A stretch of DNA of 64,000 nucleotides from assembly GCF_900100195.1 (NCBI RefSeq), contig NZ_FNES01000007.1, forward strand, positions 124,001-188,000, given 5' to 3'. Positions 63,447 to 64,000 of this stretch are shown piece after piece (the stretch's first letter is position 1; every line of letters begins with the position of its first letter). The notes beneath the pieces were generated by a model, which saw nothing but the letters and a program-made list of their open reading frames with translations, was not told the DNA's origin and made no database searches. The position numbers were made by a program, and so were the translations under genes. Origin of the DNA: Billgrantia gudaonensis. GTDB lineage: Bacteria; Pseudomonadota; Gammaproteobacteria; Pseudomonadales; Halomonadaceae.

Positions 63447-64000
63447 TCATTGGCGCAGCGTTTGCAGCAGCAGTTCCACGGTTTGCTCGGCCTGCGCCGG
63501 GGCGATACCGCTCTTGAGCAGCGTTCTCAGCCCGGCCATGCCCAGCGTCAGGTAGTGGGCCAGCGCCCGGGCGTCGCGATCGGCGGCGACGTCCCCCTCG
63601 GCTTGCGCCCTCGACACCGCTTGATAGAACAGCTCGGTGATGGCGGCCACGCTCTGCGCGGCATGCTGGGAAGGGAGACCTTCGCGTTGCCCTAGCTCAC
63701 TGGCCGAGTTGAAGATCAGACATCCCAGTGCGGCACGTTCGGTTCCCGCACAGGCGCCGGTTTCGCGAAACAACCCCTCCACGAAGGCCAGGCCGCTGGG
63801 GGCGGTGTCGAGCTGACGGTGCAGCCGCGACATCAGGCCGTCCCGATAGCGGCGCAGCGCTTCCAGAAAGAGCTGCTCCTTGCTGCCGAACGCCTGATAG
63901 AGGCTGCTGCGCGAGATGGCCATGGCGTCGAGCAACTCACGCATCGAGGTGGCCTGGTAGCCGTGTGACCAGAAGGTCTCCATCGCGGCGTTGATGGCTC
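63447..64000 (-). CDS. TetR-family regulator (start outside window)
   Basis: The last 184 residues of a TetR repressor; the frame is open to base 64000, so the start lies to the right. The helix-turn-helix is visible as FWSHGYQATSMRELLDAMAI followed by SRSSLYQAFGSKEQLFLEAL. The ligand domain contains GCLIFNSASELGQREG near the middle and a helical tail AEQTVELLLQTLRQ. It matches the TetR_C-type regulators that control electrophile or thiol-stress enzymes. The AhpD-like gene follows on the same strand with a palindrome between, so local control is likely. Confidence 0.85.
   Translation of the reverse strand, partial: AINAAMETFWSHGYQATSMRELLDAMAISRSSLYQAFGSKEQLFLEALRRYRDGLMSRLHRQLDTAPSGLAFVEGLFRETGACAGTERAALGCLIFNSASELGQREGLPSQHAAQSVAAITELFYQAVSRAQAEGDVAADRDARALAHYLTLGMAGLRTLLKSGIAPAQAEQTVELLLQTLRQ

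Overview
The window is GC-rich chromosomal DNA from a gammaproteobacterium, most probably a Halomonas-type member of the Halomonadaceae. I base that on the ectoine-catabolism genes doeA, doeB, doeX, doeC and doeD with eutB and eutC, on a TAXI-type TRAP transporter followed by a universal stress protein gene, and on the codon bias. Genes are densely packed. I found no rRNA, tRNA, CRISPR array, transposase or prophage gene.

Layout. 1-10106: a near-complete route from allantoin to pyruvate (puuE, allE, allA, gcl, hyi, glxR, ttuD, pyk) closed by a GntR/FCD regulator. 10174-13307: molybdate transporter modABC plus a secreted DUF192 protein. Molybdenum supply next to purine breakdown makes sense because xanthine dehydrogenase is a molybdoenzyme. 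13316-24290: an EamA exporter, a DctPQM TRAP transporter, a macrodomain protein, a DUF2798 membrane protein, a divergent lysine-2,3-aminomutase-like radical SAM enzyme, and a TAXI-TRAP transporter with a UspA protein. 24484-28154: a DUF2189 membrane protein, then a secreted sulfite-oxidase-fold protein without cysteine beside a hybrid sensor kinase. 28212-34247: a NosP-like FIST protein, a NahK-like kinase, a LuxR response regulator, and aldehyde and alcohol dehydrogenases. 34369-42521: a stand-alone Hen1-type methyltransferase, an envelope-stress module (Spy/CpxP-like protein with BaeSR-like two-component system), a LysO exporter, a DUF3108 protein, a DJ-1/PfpI protein and the NAD-salvage pair pncB/pncA. 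42862-45823: a chemoreceptor and a GhrA-like reductase. 46097-61632: the ectoine/hydroxyectoine degradation locus. Between doeX and doeC it carries a four-gene cassette (nitrilase-like amidase, ATP-grasp ligase, C45 NTN-hydrolase, very large Orn/Lys/Arg decarboxylase) whose pathway I do not recognise. 61685-64000: a periplasmic rhodanese, an AhpD-like protein and the start-truncated TetR gene that probably controls it.

How they fit together. Much of the window is nitrogen and carbon scavenging: allantoin to glyoxylate to glycerate to pyruvate; ectoine to N-acetyl-diaminobutyrate to diaminobutyrate to aspartate; and several TRAP uptake systems. Non-coding DNA is also informative. A family of long imperfect palindromes (four clear copies, one inverted) sits between catabolic genes. 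A nine-copy heptamer tandem repeat separates doeC from doeD, and several perfect palindromes look like operators. The cassette at 49192-55547 is the best candidate for an undescribed biochemical system.
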